Origin: Histoplasma ohiense
Lineage: Eukaryota; Ascomycota; Eurotiomycetes; Onygenales; Ajellomycetaceae
Length of the DNA stretch: 64,000 nt
NCBI GenBank assembly: GCA_017607445.1
Contig: JAEVHH010000001.1
Coordinates: 3,968,001 to 4,032,000 of the forward strand
Reading direction: 5' to 3'
The translations under genes were made by a program, and so were the position numbers. The notes under the pieces were generated by a model. The model was not told the origin of the DNA, did not search any database, and saw only the letters and a program-made list of their open reading frames with translations. Shown here in pieces: positions 23,136-34,693 of this stretch; position 1 is the stretch's first letter; each line of letters starts with the position of its first letter.

Positions 23136-24786
23136 ATGGCTAGCTCCACCGCCCAGGAGTTTTTCCAGCGTTATGAGCAAGTTAAAGCGGTCGAACAGTC
23201 AAGGAATGAGTTAATTGAGGTGCTAATTGCTGGTCCCCCCCCCTTTTTTTTTCCACATCTGGCTGTCTTCTCATGTTAGTTAAATAGGATCTTTTACGAC
23301 GGGTTGCCGAGCTCGAAAATGCATACCAACAAACCCGATTAGACCATGAACGTGAATCCCGCTTTAATCGTGAAGTGCAAATGCATGAGATAGAGCTTAT
23401 GAACCAGATAACTGCTATGGAATCTGTTATGGTGAGGTTTTGTCATCCTATATATAATATTTCCTCCGGGCAGCATTAACGATCAGCTCTTTGTTGGTTG
23501 CGGTAGGAACAAGAACCATTTCTTCTCGTTCTTCTCGATGGTGATGGGATGGTATTCCAAGACTCCTTTCTCCAACAGGGTGAGCAGGGCGGCAAAGATG
23601 GTGCAAATCAGCTCTGGGCTGCTATCCGTGACTATGCCTCTCGAAATCTTCCGAACATACCATCGCCAAAAATTATAGCTCGAGTTTATGCAAACGTCAA
23701 AGGATTGGCTGATGCATGCTATAAAGCTGGCCTAATTGAACGTCCCGGCCTAATTGAGGAATTTGCCCGTGGATTCAATGGAAGCAGACTATTATTTGAC
23801 TTTGTGGATGTGGGGAGTGGTAAAGATAGAGCTGATGATAAGATCGCTGGTACGTCGTCCTCCTAATTCATCTCTCTACTCTGATGACTCACATAGAAAT
23901 ATGTACTAATTTTCGAATAACATTTAAAGAGGTGTTTAAGCTCCATTTATACAATTGTCACTGTCACCAAATATTTCTCGGTTGCTCTCACGATAATGGG
24001 TATGCTAGGCTTCTTGAAGATACATTAGCGGATCGCGACCTTGTTGGACGAATATCTTTAATCGAAGGCGTCCCGTTCGAACGAGAACTTGTACCCATCA
24101 AGGCTTCTTACAGAGTAACTAAATTTGAAGAACTTTTCCGAACCTCAAAAATAAACACGAATTCACTTTCATGGAATGACCGGAATGGGACGAATAATAA
24201 CCCCATGTCGATACCCTCGTCTACACCGCTTTCCGTGCTATCTGCGAATACTCCTGGCAACAACAACAACCTTGCTCGCATCCCGTCAAACTCAACTATC
24301 CCGTCGAATGGAACCAACACACCGCCAACATGGGCTGCCACAACAGCAGCAGGAGCCCATGGTCCATTTACCGATTTAACGACATCGAAACCAAGTAGCC
24401 CTGCTCCACCTAAGGTGGAGCGCAATAAATACGGCGAACGCGTCGACCGACTAGATTTCAAAACCATCCCCAAGGATGAATTAAACCGCGTGAAAAAGCT
24501 GAAACTATGCAACCTGTATTATTTACTAGGCGACTGCCCCAACTTAAGTTGCTATCATACTCATGATCATAAATTGACGAAGAATGAGCGCACCGTCTTA
24601 CATGCAGTTGCGCGGATGACGCCGTGCCGGTTCGGAACTGATTGCGATGATCCCGGCTGTATATATGGCCATCGCTGTCCACAGAGTGAGATTGGCAAGA
24701 AGGACTGTTTCTGGGGCTCCAATTGTCGATTCGACACAGCCGCTCATGGAATCGATACAACAATTGTGAAGGTTACAAAGGTCTAA
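23136..24786 (+). CDS. CCCH zinc-finger protein with N-terminal coiled coil and NYN/PIN-like domain
   Basis: Four exons, 23136-23219, 23288-23431, 23507-23849 and 23930-24786, joined at phases 0, 0 and 1, encode 475 aa. Residues ~1-75 form a charged coiled coil. Residues ~80-230 resemble an NYN/PIN-like nuclease fold: FLLVLLDGDGMVFQ at the first strand, DRADDKIAEVFKL midway, then IFLGCSHDNGYARLL, so the acidic residues expected for metal binding are present. A low-complexity Asn/Ser/Thr/Pro linker follows. The C-terminus has CCCH fingers: C-x8-C-x4-C-x3-H (CNLYYLLGDC...), C-x5-C-x4-C-x3-H (CRFGTDCDDPGC...), and a third, looser one (CFWGSNC). The protein is likely RNA-binding and possibly ribonucleolytic, by analogy with Regnase (inference). 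Members of this fungal family are usually annotated only as CCCH zinc-finger proteins. Confidence 0.88.
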
Positions 24787-25774
24787 TGTGACCTTTGATT
24801 TTTCTTGTCATTTAGGATTTTAATTATTTTCATGAAGTGAAAAGGAAATAAGATTTTGCCTTGCCTAGAGTGTCCGCTGGCGCTGGGCCGAGTAGTTATG
24901 GACAATCCATGTGCTACATTTCAGCCCTCGACCAACCAACCTATGTGGACAGCACGGCTTTCCCTTCCGACTCCGCACACACAAACACGCCGGTACTATT
25001 CTTCGCAAGTCAAAACGAAGGCTATTCTCCTTTCGCCTACTTTTTATTTCCCCCGGCCGGCTCTGTTCATTCAATTCAGCCAACACAGAATTGCGTGAAG
25101 CCGCTCATTTTTTGTTACTATTATTGTGCCCCCGTCTTCAGCATCACTCCCGAACACTGCCTTCAAATCCCTCATTTATCTCCCTTCACCCTTCTATATT
25201 TCCCGCGTTTGCTGTCTCATTTTCAGAATCACACGGTCTGTCATCATGGCTTTTTCTTTGTGTTTTATCTTCAAGGGGGAATTGTAGCGGGGCTGGACAT
25301 GCATGCAGTAGGTGGATGCATGAATCTATGGAGTCTCATTTTCCTTTGTTCCCTTGCATTTTATAAACATAATATTAATCTACAGCCATGGAGGTGAGTT
25401 GAAAACATAGTTGCACTCACCTTTGCCTTGTTTTACCTACAATTTATCATAATCGCATTTACTTATACCTACGATAGCTCTACTGTACTTCGGGATGGGA
25501 GGAAGGTGATGAAGATTGTAGTTATGGGGAGCAGTACATCATACATGAAGGCTTTTCTCATTTTTTCCTTAGATCTATAGAAACATAATATGAGTCAGTT
25601 GCCCCTATTTCATCCTCCGATGCAACACAGACACAGACAGAAATATATATATATTTCAACCCAGAAACGCCAGCACCACTAACGGGCTATTTGTTTTAGA
25701 AATCTACAGGCGCAAAGCAGAAAGAGAAAAAGAAAGAAAGCATCATCCTATACAGCTATATATCCATCTATCTC
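24787..25774. other. Convergent spacer, CCCH gene / POT1
   Basis: 988 bp between two stop codons. Overlapping plus-strand ORFs up to 178 codons occur, but they start at or near non-conserved codons, lack domains and are rich in Ser/Pro/Phe/His, as expected from pyrimidine-rich DNA. I regard the stretch as 3' UTRs and spacer. Confidence 0.5.
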
Positions 25775-27983
25775 CTAGACAATTGTGGTTCCGAACATAC
25801 AAAACCGTCTTTCCCAACCGAATCGGCACTCGTCATTAGCTGGGGACCCCTCGTCCGAACGGAGCGAGCTCTTAACTCCGAACTCTTTAATGCAGCAGAT
25901 AAATGGCTTCGTTGACGCGGCGATAATTTGCTTATTGAGATCAGGATTGGGGTCATCGTTGCTTCCAGCGTTGTTGTTGTTGTTGCAAGCTGCGGTATTG
26001 ATGGCCCTCTTGCGCTCTTCTAGATCACCCCAGAGAATGAACAACTTTTCACGGAGGTCAGAGAGAACGGCAGGGTTTTGACGGAGACTATTTTGAAATT
26101 TATTGTAGATATTCTGGTGAGCATTTCTGTTTTGGCGTAATTTACGTGAGACGAAAACAAGTGGGAATGTCATACTTCACAGCATCGAGACAGAGCAAGA
26201 ATACAGCATCGTTATTCCCCACATAGAGTTTCATGCGTTCCCGTGGCCCGCTGCGGTTGTAATGAGTGCCTGGCCCCGCATCTTCGACCAGGAGACAAAA
26301 TCTCCATTCCCATCTTTTACCACTGTCAGTTTCGTTATCGCCAATGCTAGATGTGCTACCTTCGGTGTCTGAGGTGTTTGACAGCATGGCACGTTCCACA
26401 TCGTACTGTACGGAAAAATCTTCTATATTGGGAGGGAAGAAATCCACAACGCGGACAGAAGCTTTGTAGCGGAGATTTTGGAAGGGAAGACGGTATTTGA
26501 TCCCATCAGGGGAGATATTCATGTGGGATTCATTAGATAGAATATCAGATATTGAGCGACAGGGCACTGAGGGGTCGTTTGCGCGGACTGCAAAATTGAA
26601 TGTTAGCGTTTATTATTATTATTGAATTTTTTTTTTCTTTTTTTCACCGCTCGAGGTACGGATCAAGTGGACGACGCGCTGTCGGCACGTACTGTAAGCG
26701 TTTAGTTGATCCCGCTTCTCCTGAAACGATGTTTCTATTTCTGGTTGATCTTCATCACGCTTTATTTTCTCTTCCTGCTTTCGATTTTGCTCTGCTTGTC
26801 GCTTCTTGGCCTTGGTTAGACACCGTTGCTGTTCATCATTATCGGTCGCTTTCCGCTTGTTTATGTCATTGCCACGAAAACCGGGATTCTCTGTTTTTAC
26901 TCTTTTCCAGTAGTCAATCTTTCGCTTCACTAACTTCTTTACATCCTCGTCGGAATCATTGTCATTGATTGGTATCACTTGGACTTTCTCGGGAAAGCGG
27001 CGATCTGTATGAAGGCTGCCCTCCATTGCGCCGCTCACTCTCCCCATCTTGATATTGACATTTTGGAGCAAAACGAAATCATTTTCTTTGACGTTTTGTC
27101 TTGCGTAATACGAATGTGGTTCCCAGAGAGTAACTTGCAAGGTCATCTGGCCGTAAGGGCCAGGCCAAGTTCTCCTGGAGCGTGACGTGTAGCCGTACTC
27201 GTCGCCATCGCGGGGGCCGCCTTCTTCTGCGGTGTAATTAAAAAGTTGCTTGTTTTGGGTATAGTCGGTGACATAGAGGAGAAATCTTTGATAATCTTCA
27301 GCGTAAGTTTTCACCACCTGAACGACGAGGTCGACAAATGTACCACAGGACAAATCTCTTATTAAGGAGAATTTTGGCCTGCCGCGTTGGATAGATGGCT
27401 TTGTGATTACTGGGTTGGGTGGGGCCGGAGCTACGGTTTGCCGGACTTGAACGGGCTGGTTGTTGGTAGCTGTGGTGCTCGCTGCGCCGATCAGGGAGAG
27501 AGCGTATGATTTCTCAGTCGCCATCAACTCTCGAGTGCCGGGGCACATAATTACTTGCGGTGAAACCTTGGGATTGGACCCCTGTCTGAAAATGATCCAA
27601 GGAGAAAAATCCAGCTGGGTGCAGAGGCCAATCACGGCCCCTTGATATGGCCGTAGCTGTCGAGGTTATCAGCGACCACAAGGACTCATAATTCAAATCC
27701 GAAGAAACAAACGGACCTTGATTTGTCGTAAGAGAACTACATCCCCCTGTTGAGGAGCTGGTAGATCTGACTCGCAACGTTGAAAGTAGCGGATTTTGAG
27801 GCCGTTCCATGTCTCACCGCTGAAGTCACGATCTTTAAGTGTGAAGGTAGACGTATATGAATCTCCTCCGGACAATTTCGGTGGAAGGGCGTCTACTACC
27901 ACTGCAATAACATTCACCACCCTGCCCGGTTTAGACTTCACCGTTTGGATATCATCAAATCCTCGGGGAAGGGACGAAGACAT
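25775..27983 (-). CDS. POT1: Protection of telomeres protein 1 (Pot1)
   Basis: This is the single-stranded telomeric DNA-binding protein of the shelterin-type cap. Four exons, 27983-27717, 27656-26648, 26587-26176 and 26126-25775, joined at phases 0, 1 and 2, encode 679 aa. The first OB fold (Telo_bind) occupies roughly residues 1-145, with TSTFTLKDRDF and VVLLRQIKLRPYQGAVIGL across the first splice junction. The second OB-like region follows (RDLSCGTFVDLVVQVV, ENDFVLLQNV). A basic linker rich in K/R/E/Q comes next, and the C-terminal domain has RYKASVRVVDFFPP and LFILWGDLEERK. The donor of intron 2 is uncertain: GTGAAA at 26647 gives ...SSVRANDP, while GTACCT 12 nt earlier would remove four residues in the same phase. 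The gene is divergent from importin alpha across 827 bp. Confidence 0.9.
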
Positions 27984-28810
27984 TATGAAGTAGACAACTC
28001 AACAAAGAAAGCAAGGAACATAACACTGTCGAACGGTAGAAGAAAACTTTGGGCATCCAGCGAACGGTATTAGGATAGGCAATGAAGCAACCATAGGATG
28101 ATATATCTTTCCCAAAGGTTTTGGGGAACCTGTGCTGTATTGTCAATACACAGGTTCGCGTTCCAGCATCAGCAACGAGGTGTTGCGGAGCAGATTAATA
28201 CCACGATCGGAGTGCTTGCAGGCAGCAAACGGAAGCTATCTCTAAGAATGGCCTTGGTACTCGATCAATTCAATTCTCATTTTGACTAGACGCGCAAAAT
28301 GTGCGAAAGTCACTCGTGGTTTGGAGAAGTTTCTCTAGTCGCGCCCCATCAGTCACAACGGGAAGCTTATGGTCTCCTGACTCAGGATATAAGGCAAACA
28401 GATTCCTGTTCCTGCTCACTTTATATCAAACTAGCATATGGAAACAAGCGGGCAGACGTAAATCGATATCCCTTGCAGATATACATCCACGGATGTTGCG
28501 CAAGGTCCAAGAGGTGATGTTTTTGCTTAGTCATTCCCTCTGGCAACCGCCGCCCCAAAGCAGAAAAGCCCCTCTTCAGCACAATCTTCCCTTTTCTCTC
28601 TCCCACCCAAACAGCCCCCAATCTATCCCAGGCATCAAATCTTCATATCCCACATATCTCCCCTTTCCTCCTTTCGCTTGAGAGTTACACCTACGCCTGC
28701 TCCCCACATCTAGCTGTTTGCCTGTTTATCCAATCCCAGAGTGTCTTCGCTGTTCGCTCTCGCTTTGTCTTTCGTCTGTCTGTTTCCCCTCCCTCCTCCT
28801 ACAACCAACC
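27984..28810. promoter_or_regulatory. Divergent promoter region, POT1 / importin alpha
   Basis: 827 bp between two start codons facing away from each other. The right end is C/T-rich (about 28525-28800), a common feature of strongly expressed filamentous-fungal promoters, so the pyrimidine-rich leader probably belongs to importin alpha. A separate small gene is not supported. Confidence 0.5.
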
Positions 28811-30794
28811 ATGGCGGAGCGTTACATCCCAGAACACCGTCGCACCCAGTTCAAGGCGAAGAGCTCCTTCAAGCCAGATGAGCTCCGTCGTCGCCGCGAG
28901 GAGCAACAAGTTGAGATTCGGAAGCAGAAACGCGAAGAGAACCTCGCAAAGCGGAGAGGTATCCAGACTCGCGATGGCGGTATCGGTGTGGGTGGAGACT
29001 CTGCGCTCGGTGCTGAAGATAGTGATGAGGAGGGTGGAACCATTGAGAGTGAGGTATGTGCATGATATTCTACTTGCTCTTTCGCTTGGCGCATAGTTCG
29101 GCTCTTTTCTGTCAATGTATTATTATTCCTTCCATGTACCTCTGGTGGCTAGCTACCCAGGTTTGGCCCACAGCAAGGATCTTCTAGCGCAAAGACAGCT
29201 ATGTTATGATCGCAATGGCACAACGGCTTGCTTTCTCAAAAATATCCCCATGGTAGATGTTGTAGTAGAATGACCTTACTGATCACTCTTCCATAGCTGA
29301 ACGTCGAGCTCCCAGAGATGGTCAAGGGTGTTTTCTCCGATCAAATCGATTTGCAGATTCAAGCTACCACCAAGTTCAGAAAACTTCTTTCCAAAGAACG
29401 GAATCCACCCATCGAGCGCGTTATTGAAACCGGAGTCGTCGGCCGTTTCGTCGAATTCCTGCGTTCACCCCATACTCTAGTCCAGTTTGAGGCTGCTTGG
29501 GCGTTGACAAATATCGCTTCCGGATCAGCACAGCAAACCCAGGTCGTCATCGAAGCTGGCGCTGTTCCTATTTTCGTTGAGCTTTTGAGTAGCCACGAAC
29601 CCGACGTGCGGGAACAGGCTGTTTGGGCGTTGGGTAACATTGCAGGTGATAGTCCTCAATGTCGTGATTTTGTCCTTGGTGCAGGAGCTCTTCGTCCTCT
29701 CCTTGCCTTGATTGGCGATGGCCGCAAACTCAGCATGCTCCGAAATGCTACATGGACGCTGAGCAATTTCTGTCGTGGAAAGACTCCCCAACCTGACTGG
29801 CCAACGGTACGTACCATCTTTGCCTTCCTGCGGTCAACCCCCTCAATTGCTGATATGAAGCTGCTAATGCTTGACACTCTAGATCCTTCCCGCTCTTCCC
29901 ATTCTGGCTAAATTGGTATACATGCTTGATGACGAGGTCTTGATCGACGCTTGCTGGGCTATTTCCTATCTTTCGGACGGATCGAACGACAAAATCCAGG
30001 CCGTGATCGAAGCAGGTATTCCTCGTCGGTTGGTGGAACTGCTGATGCATGCCTCCACATCTGTCCAGACCCCAGCGCTTAGATCTGTTGGCAACATTGT
30101 CACTGGTGACGACGTTCAGACCCAAGTGATCATCAACTGTGGCGCTCTTCCCGCCCTTCTCTCTCTCCTCAGCTCCACCAAGGACGGTATCCGAAAGGAG
30201 GCTTGCTGGACCATTTCCAATATTACAGCTGGCAACTCTACCCAAATTCAGGCTGTTATTGATGCCAACATCATCCCTCCGCTGATCAACCTTCTGTCGA
30301 ACGGCGATTTCAAGACCAGAAAAGAAGCCTGCTGGGCCATTTCAAACGCCACATCGGGAGGTCTCCAGAAACCAGACCAAATACGCTATCTCGTGTCTCA
30401 AGGATGCATTAAGCCACTTTGTGACCTTCTTGCATGCCCAGATAACAAGATCATTCAAGTTGCTCTCGACGGCCTGGAGAATATTTTGAAGGTTGGAGAG
30501 ATGGATAAAGAAGCGGCCCAGATGGGTGAGCCCAGCGTGAATCGCTATGCCCTCTTCATTGAAGAAGCTGGCGGTATGGAAAAGATCCACGACTGCCAGA
30601 ACAACGCGAATGAGGAGATCTACATGAAAGCTTATAACATCATTGAACGGTACTTCTCGGATGAAGACGAGACTGGTGCTGATATTGACGAACTTGCACC
30701 CCAACAGACACAGGCAGGCTTCACTTTGGGTACCAGCCAGCAACCAACCGGATCCTTCAACTTCACCAACGGTATAGATAGTATGGATATGTAA
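28811..30794 (+). CDS. SRP1: Importin subunit alpha (karyopherin alpha)
   Basis: This is the nuclear import adaptor that binds classical NLS cargo and importin beta. Three exons, 28811-29053, 29297-29806 and 29883-30794, joined at phase 0, encode 554 aa, the usual length for the family. The N-terminal importin-beta-binding domain is Arg/Lys-rich (HRRTQFKAKSSF, DELRRRREEQQ). About ten armadillo repeats follow, with the diagnostic W..N ladder visible in FEAAWALTNIASG, EQAVWALGNIAGD, LRNATWTLSNFCRG, KEACWTISNITAG and KEACWAISNATSG. An acidic C-terminal segment (FSDEDETG) and a short tail complete it. Known as KapA in A. nidulans and Srp1 in yeast. The first intron is relatively long (243 nt). 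Confidence 0.97.
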
Positions 30795-32417
30795 AGTGTC
30801 TTGTATCATGTCGATACCTCTTCAACTGTTCTTGAGACCAATGGTACGATCAGAATTGACTCCTAAACGATAAACGATTTTCTTTCTGGACAACTCTCTT
30901 TCAGCTACATTGGAGCTGAGACGAGATTGACTGATGGTTCACATTTCGCCCTCTAATTTTTTCCCGCCCTTTAACATAGCCTTCCTGTTCCGCTAGCCCC
31001 GTGCTGAAACTTTTGCAACTACACCACGTTATACAAGATTCACCGTCATGTACTCCCCGATCTCTATCAGGCTGATTTCGTCTTTCCCCTTTATCAGACA
31101 CTAAACATTATCGAGTTTACTCAATTTTTCCCTTTCTATTTTTCCCGGTTCCCCCTACCTTCACCAAGCATGTTAAATACACCGGCGTATTTCCATCAGT
31201 ATTTTCTCCCCAACGTTTCCCTTACGGTTCAATCTATTTGTTGTAACTCTTTCACTTCTTGCCTATTCTACTGTAAAAGGTGTAGCTGGTGAACATGTCT
31301 GTTTGATTGGCTCACATCTATACAGCCGCCGATTGAAAAATCTCTCCTCCCCCCTGGCCCCTCCTTGAAATTCACAGAGTAAAGTTTGCCCCCGATGGAA
31401 ACCCTGACGAAGAGGCTTTTGGTGTCGTACGATTGTTCTGCTTCTCTTCCTCCCTCATCTCATTTTCACTCCCATGTCATCTTCCCTCTCCGTCTCCGTC
31501 TTATTTTTCTTCATTCATGTTCTCCTTAAACATGGTTACGTTTTGGGTTGCGGATAATTGCCATATCTCTATTTACTTGTTTTCCCTATTTCCTACTTAC
31601 CCTTTTTATTTCCGCCTTCCACAAGCCCCATTTACCCCCTTCTACCCCGTGAGTATGCCTTGTTTTTGAAGATCACGCATCAAATCATTGAATTTGATTT
31701 CACCCCATCCCTCGCGTCCTAATTTCCTTACACCCCTATCTAACAAAGTCTCTCGGAGCAATATACAAAATAAAATGGAGAAAAGTTATTCTTTTATTAG
31801 TATTTCAACTTAGTTCTTTCTCACATTTAGATTCGAGATAAGTGGTGAATTGAAATATAATATATGAATCAGTGAATGACCCACCACCACCACCACCACC
31901 ACCACCACCTGTTAATTATATTATCAGAGTGGATGTATGGTGTAGCAAATCACAAATGCAAAGTTGTTGAAGAAGAATTGAAGCAAAGATGAGTTCAGGC
32001 TGGTTAATTGCCACTACTCCTTACCAAGCAGTGAGTTGACCCTTGATATTCAGATACCGGCGATAAAAACAACTTTCTCTTCTCCATTTTTCATATCGTC
32101 ATTCATTCGTTTCTATCTTCTTTCAATAATGTTAATGAAGCCATGGTATGTGAATTCATAGATAAATTCACCTGATAAAGACTACTATAACAACAAGAGG
32201 AATGGAAGGATGGGTAGCGAGGAGATTTAAAATGTAAAAAATGATGTAATTTGTCCAGGTGGTTGGTTATACCTATAACCACCGTACCTATATATAACTC
32301 GGCCGAACCAGAAACTTGATCACTTTGTATACACACTGTACTGTACGGAGCATGGAAAGTGACCTCTAGGAAAACATGACAATCGTAGCCAGTTGAAAAT
32401 ACATTATCATGATAAAA
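30795..32417. other. Convergent 1.6 kb spacer, importin alpha / amidase
   Basis: No supported gene. Pyrimidine-rich DNA follows the importin stop codon and is probably its 3' UTR. A (CAC)n microsatellite sits at 31882-31909. Right of 32100 are short ORFs only. Confidence 0.5.
31882..31909. repeat. (CAC)n microsatellite, about 9 units
   Basis: Near-perfect CAC trinucleotide repeat in non-coding DNA between two convergent genes. No function inferred. Confidence 0.85.
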
Positions 32418-34693
32418 TCACAAACTAGACGACGATGCTTGAGACTTCCCACTCCCACTGCCATTCACAGCCGTCCCCTTGAGCGCGTCCAAGATAACCT
32501 CTCCCATCATCACCACCTTCTCCTCATCAAGCCTGCGGCCTACTAGCTGTAGACTGACAGGCTGGCCGTGGACGGCGGAGGGGTTGTCTGCACACATTTT
32601 GCGGTAGCCATTAGCTTGTTTCGTCGCTTGGGTTGAGAATAGAAGAAGAACGCGCATCCTAGCGAAGAAAAGAGATGGAGAGCAACAGGGGCAACACATA
32701 CATTCGCTCTGCACCTTGCCATCAAGTTTACTGAGCGCAGTCTCATTCACAGTGGGGACATCTACGGCGGCATCAACGTGGACGCCACACGGGAACGACA
32801 GGCATGAATAATCGAGGATGTTGTATACGCCCGTGTAGCCGACGTGCTTGAAGAGGCCGTGCTCAACGGTCGCGAACGGAGTTGTTGGGGCTGGCAGACC
32901 ATTTCAGAGTTGTTAGACTATGGCTTTTTTTTTTTTTTTTTTTTTTCTCGCTGATCGGTCGTGTTTATTTTTCCTCGTCCTCTGCTTGAGGTGGGGTGGG
33001 GGGATGGTTTGGTGTAACAACTCACTCAACAATCCATCAAGTCCTTCGCACGCATTCCACCGTTCCATGTATTCTTGCTGGAATTTATTGCGTTCAACGT
33101 GCAGTTTCCACAGCGCCTGCACGCCGCCGTCCTTAGCACGGTCGTACCGGTCCATTTCGGGGCGGATGGGTTCTTTGGCTGTCGCGAGGATTTGCTGCAC
33201 GGTCTTGCCGCCGTCGGAAAGGAAGAAGCGATCCTTTTAGCATGGAGAAAAGGTTAACAAAATATTGCCTATTTCGACTGTTTCCATTCGCAATGGCGCC
33301 AATCGTGAGAAAGTAAAGGGAGGAGACGGGGATGGGGATGGGGAGGGTGTTGCGTGTTTGGTTGTGGGGTATACCAAAATGTCGTTCCCTTCTTTGTGCC
33401 CCGTTGCCTCCCAATTGACAACCTCATGTCCAGCCCTTCGCAATTTATGCACCGTCTCTCTCAGTGCGCGGCGAACTGGCGGCGTCGGTCGGACCATACC
33501 ATCATCCCACAACACGGCCAGCTTCAGGCGCTGCTTGCGCTCAACGGTCCGCCATGGAATCGGTATACACTTAGGATCCCGGATCCAAGGCTGGCTGTTT
33601 GTCACTACGGAGGAGAAGAGCTTAATAGAGTCGAGAGTTGGGGCCATTGGGCCGTTGACGCTCAGGACGGATTCTTGACCAGCCAGGCCGGATTTTGTCA
33701 AGAAGTTGGGGAAACGGCCGAAGGAGGGGCGCAAGGTGAAGATTCCAGTGCAGGCGGCGGGGATTCGGAGGGAGCCACCTGTCATTTAGTTTGGCATTAT
33801 CCTCGCAGTTATTATATTATTCGTTTAAGTTTCATGCATATGCTCTATTGTGTTATATTCAAACAAGGACCAGTGGGGAAAGGGGGAATGCAATATACCA
33901 ATATCAGTCCCAACACCGAGAGGACTACCGCCAAACGCAATCAAAGCTGACTCGCCGCCCGATGATCCGCCCGACGTCAGGAGTCGATTGCGTGGATTCA
34001 ACGTGCGCCCAAACACATTATTCACCGTCTCGGCAATCATCATCGCCGTCGGCACGTTCGTCTTGACATACAGCACCGCGCCCGCGTCGTGCAGGAGATC
34101 AGTCATTATGCTATTGTAAGTAGCGGGGTCATTGACCCAGCCTGTGAAACCTAGTGTCGAGTCCTTGCCGATAATGTTGAAGTTATCCTTGAGAGAGATC
34201 GGGAGGCCATGAAGGGGGCCCAACGGTTTACCGGTAGCGGCCAGGTGAGCGTCGAGCGCCTTTGCATCTCTTAAGGCCTCTGGGAAGAGGGTTTCAGAAA
34301 GGCAGTTTGTCTGGTTGGGAGTGTTAGCTGCTGTTTTTGGACTTTCGACATTATAATGAGGTATGGGAACGCAGGCTCCAATTTTTGGTGTTTCTCCTGA
34401 CAGTGGCATACCAGTTGATGGGCGGCAGCAGCACGTTTGCAGAATGCGCGAGCCACAGCTTCAGCGCTCCAAACGCCCGTCGTGGTCTTTGCGAGAATTT
34501 CAGAGGCTGTTGAGCCTGTGATCTCCAATTCAGAGGGAGTAAACCAGCCCGATGTTTGAGGGAAGCTGGTGACGTCGGTCTGGGAGTGTGGAGGGAAAAT
34601 ATCCGCTGGGATGATCCATTCTAGCGGGATGGAGGAGAGAAGCTCTTCCCGCTTCGTGGCACCGACAGCTTCCCAGGTTAGTTCAGTCAACAT
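32418..34693 (-). CDS. Amidase signature-family enzyme (acetamidase/general amidase type)
   Basis: Hydrolyses a carboxamide to the acid and ammonia; the substrate is not deducible. Six exons, 34693-34412, 34310-33899, 33778-33375, 33233-33026, 32890-32702 and 32587-32418, joined at phases 0, 1, 0, 1 and 1, encode 554 aa. The Ser-cisSer-Lys catalytic triad is complete: Lys in LPISLKDNFN (residue ~136), cis-Ser in the signature GGSSGGESA (residue ~210), and the nucleophile Ser in GVGTDIGGSLRIPA, which is assembled across the exon 2/3 junction. C-terminal PSAVHGQPVSLQLVGRR is the usual end of the fungal amidase fold. Length matches fungal general amidases. Intron 4 contains a poly(A) run on the coding strand. 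Intron 5 is 114 nt, stop-free and in frame. No signal peptide is seen, so it is probably cytosolic. Confidence 0.92.
32925..32946. repeat. Poly(T) tract, 22 nt, in amidase intron 4
   Basis: Uninterrupted T on the plus strand, read as poly(A) in the amidase transcript, inside the intron between exons 4 and 5. Confidence 0.85.

Noticed and set aside
24861..25397. 178-codon plus-strand ORF after the CCCH gene
   Set aside because: Pyrimidine-rich DNA with several overlapping frames, no domain and no splice-supported start; more likely 3' UTR.
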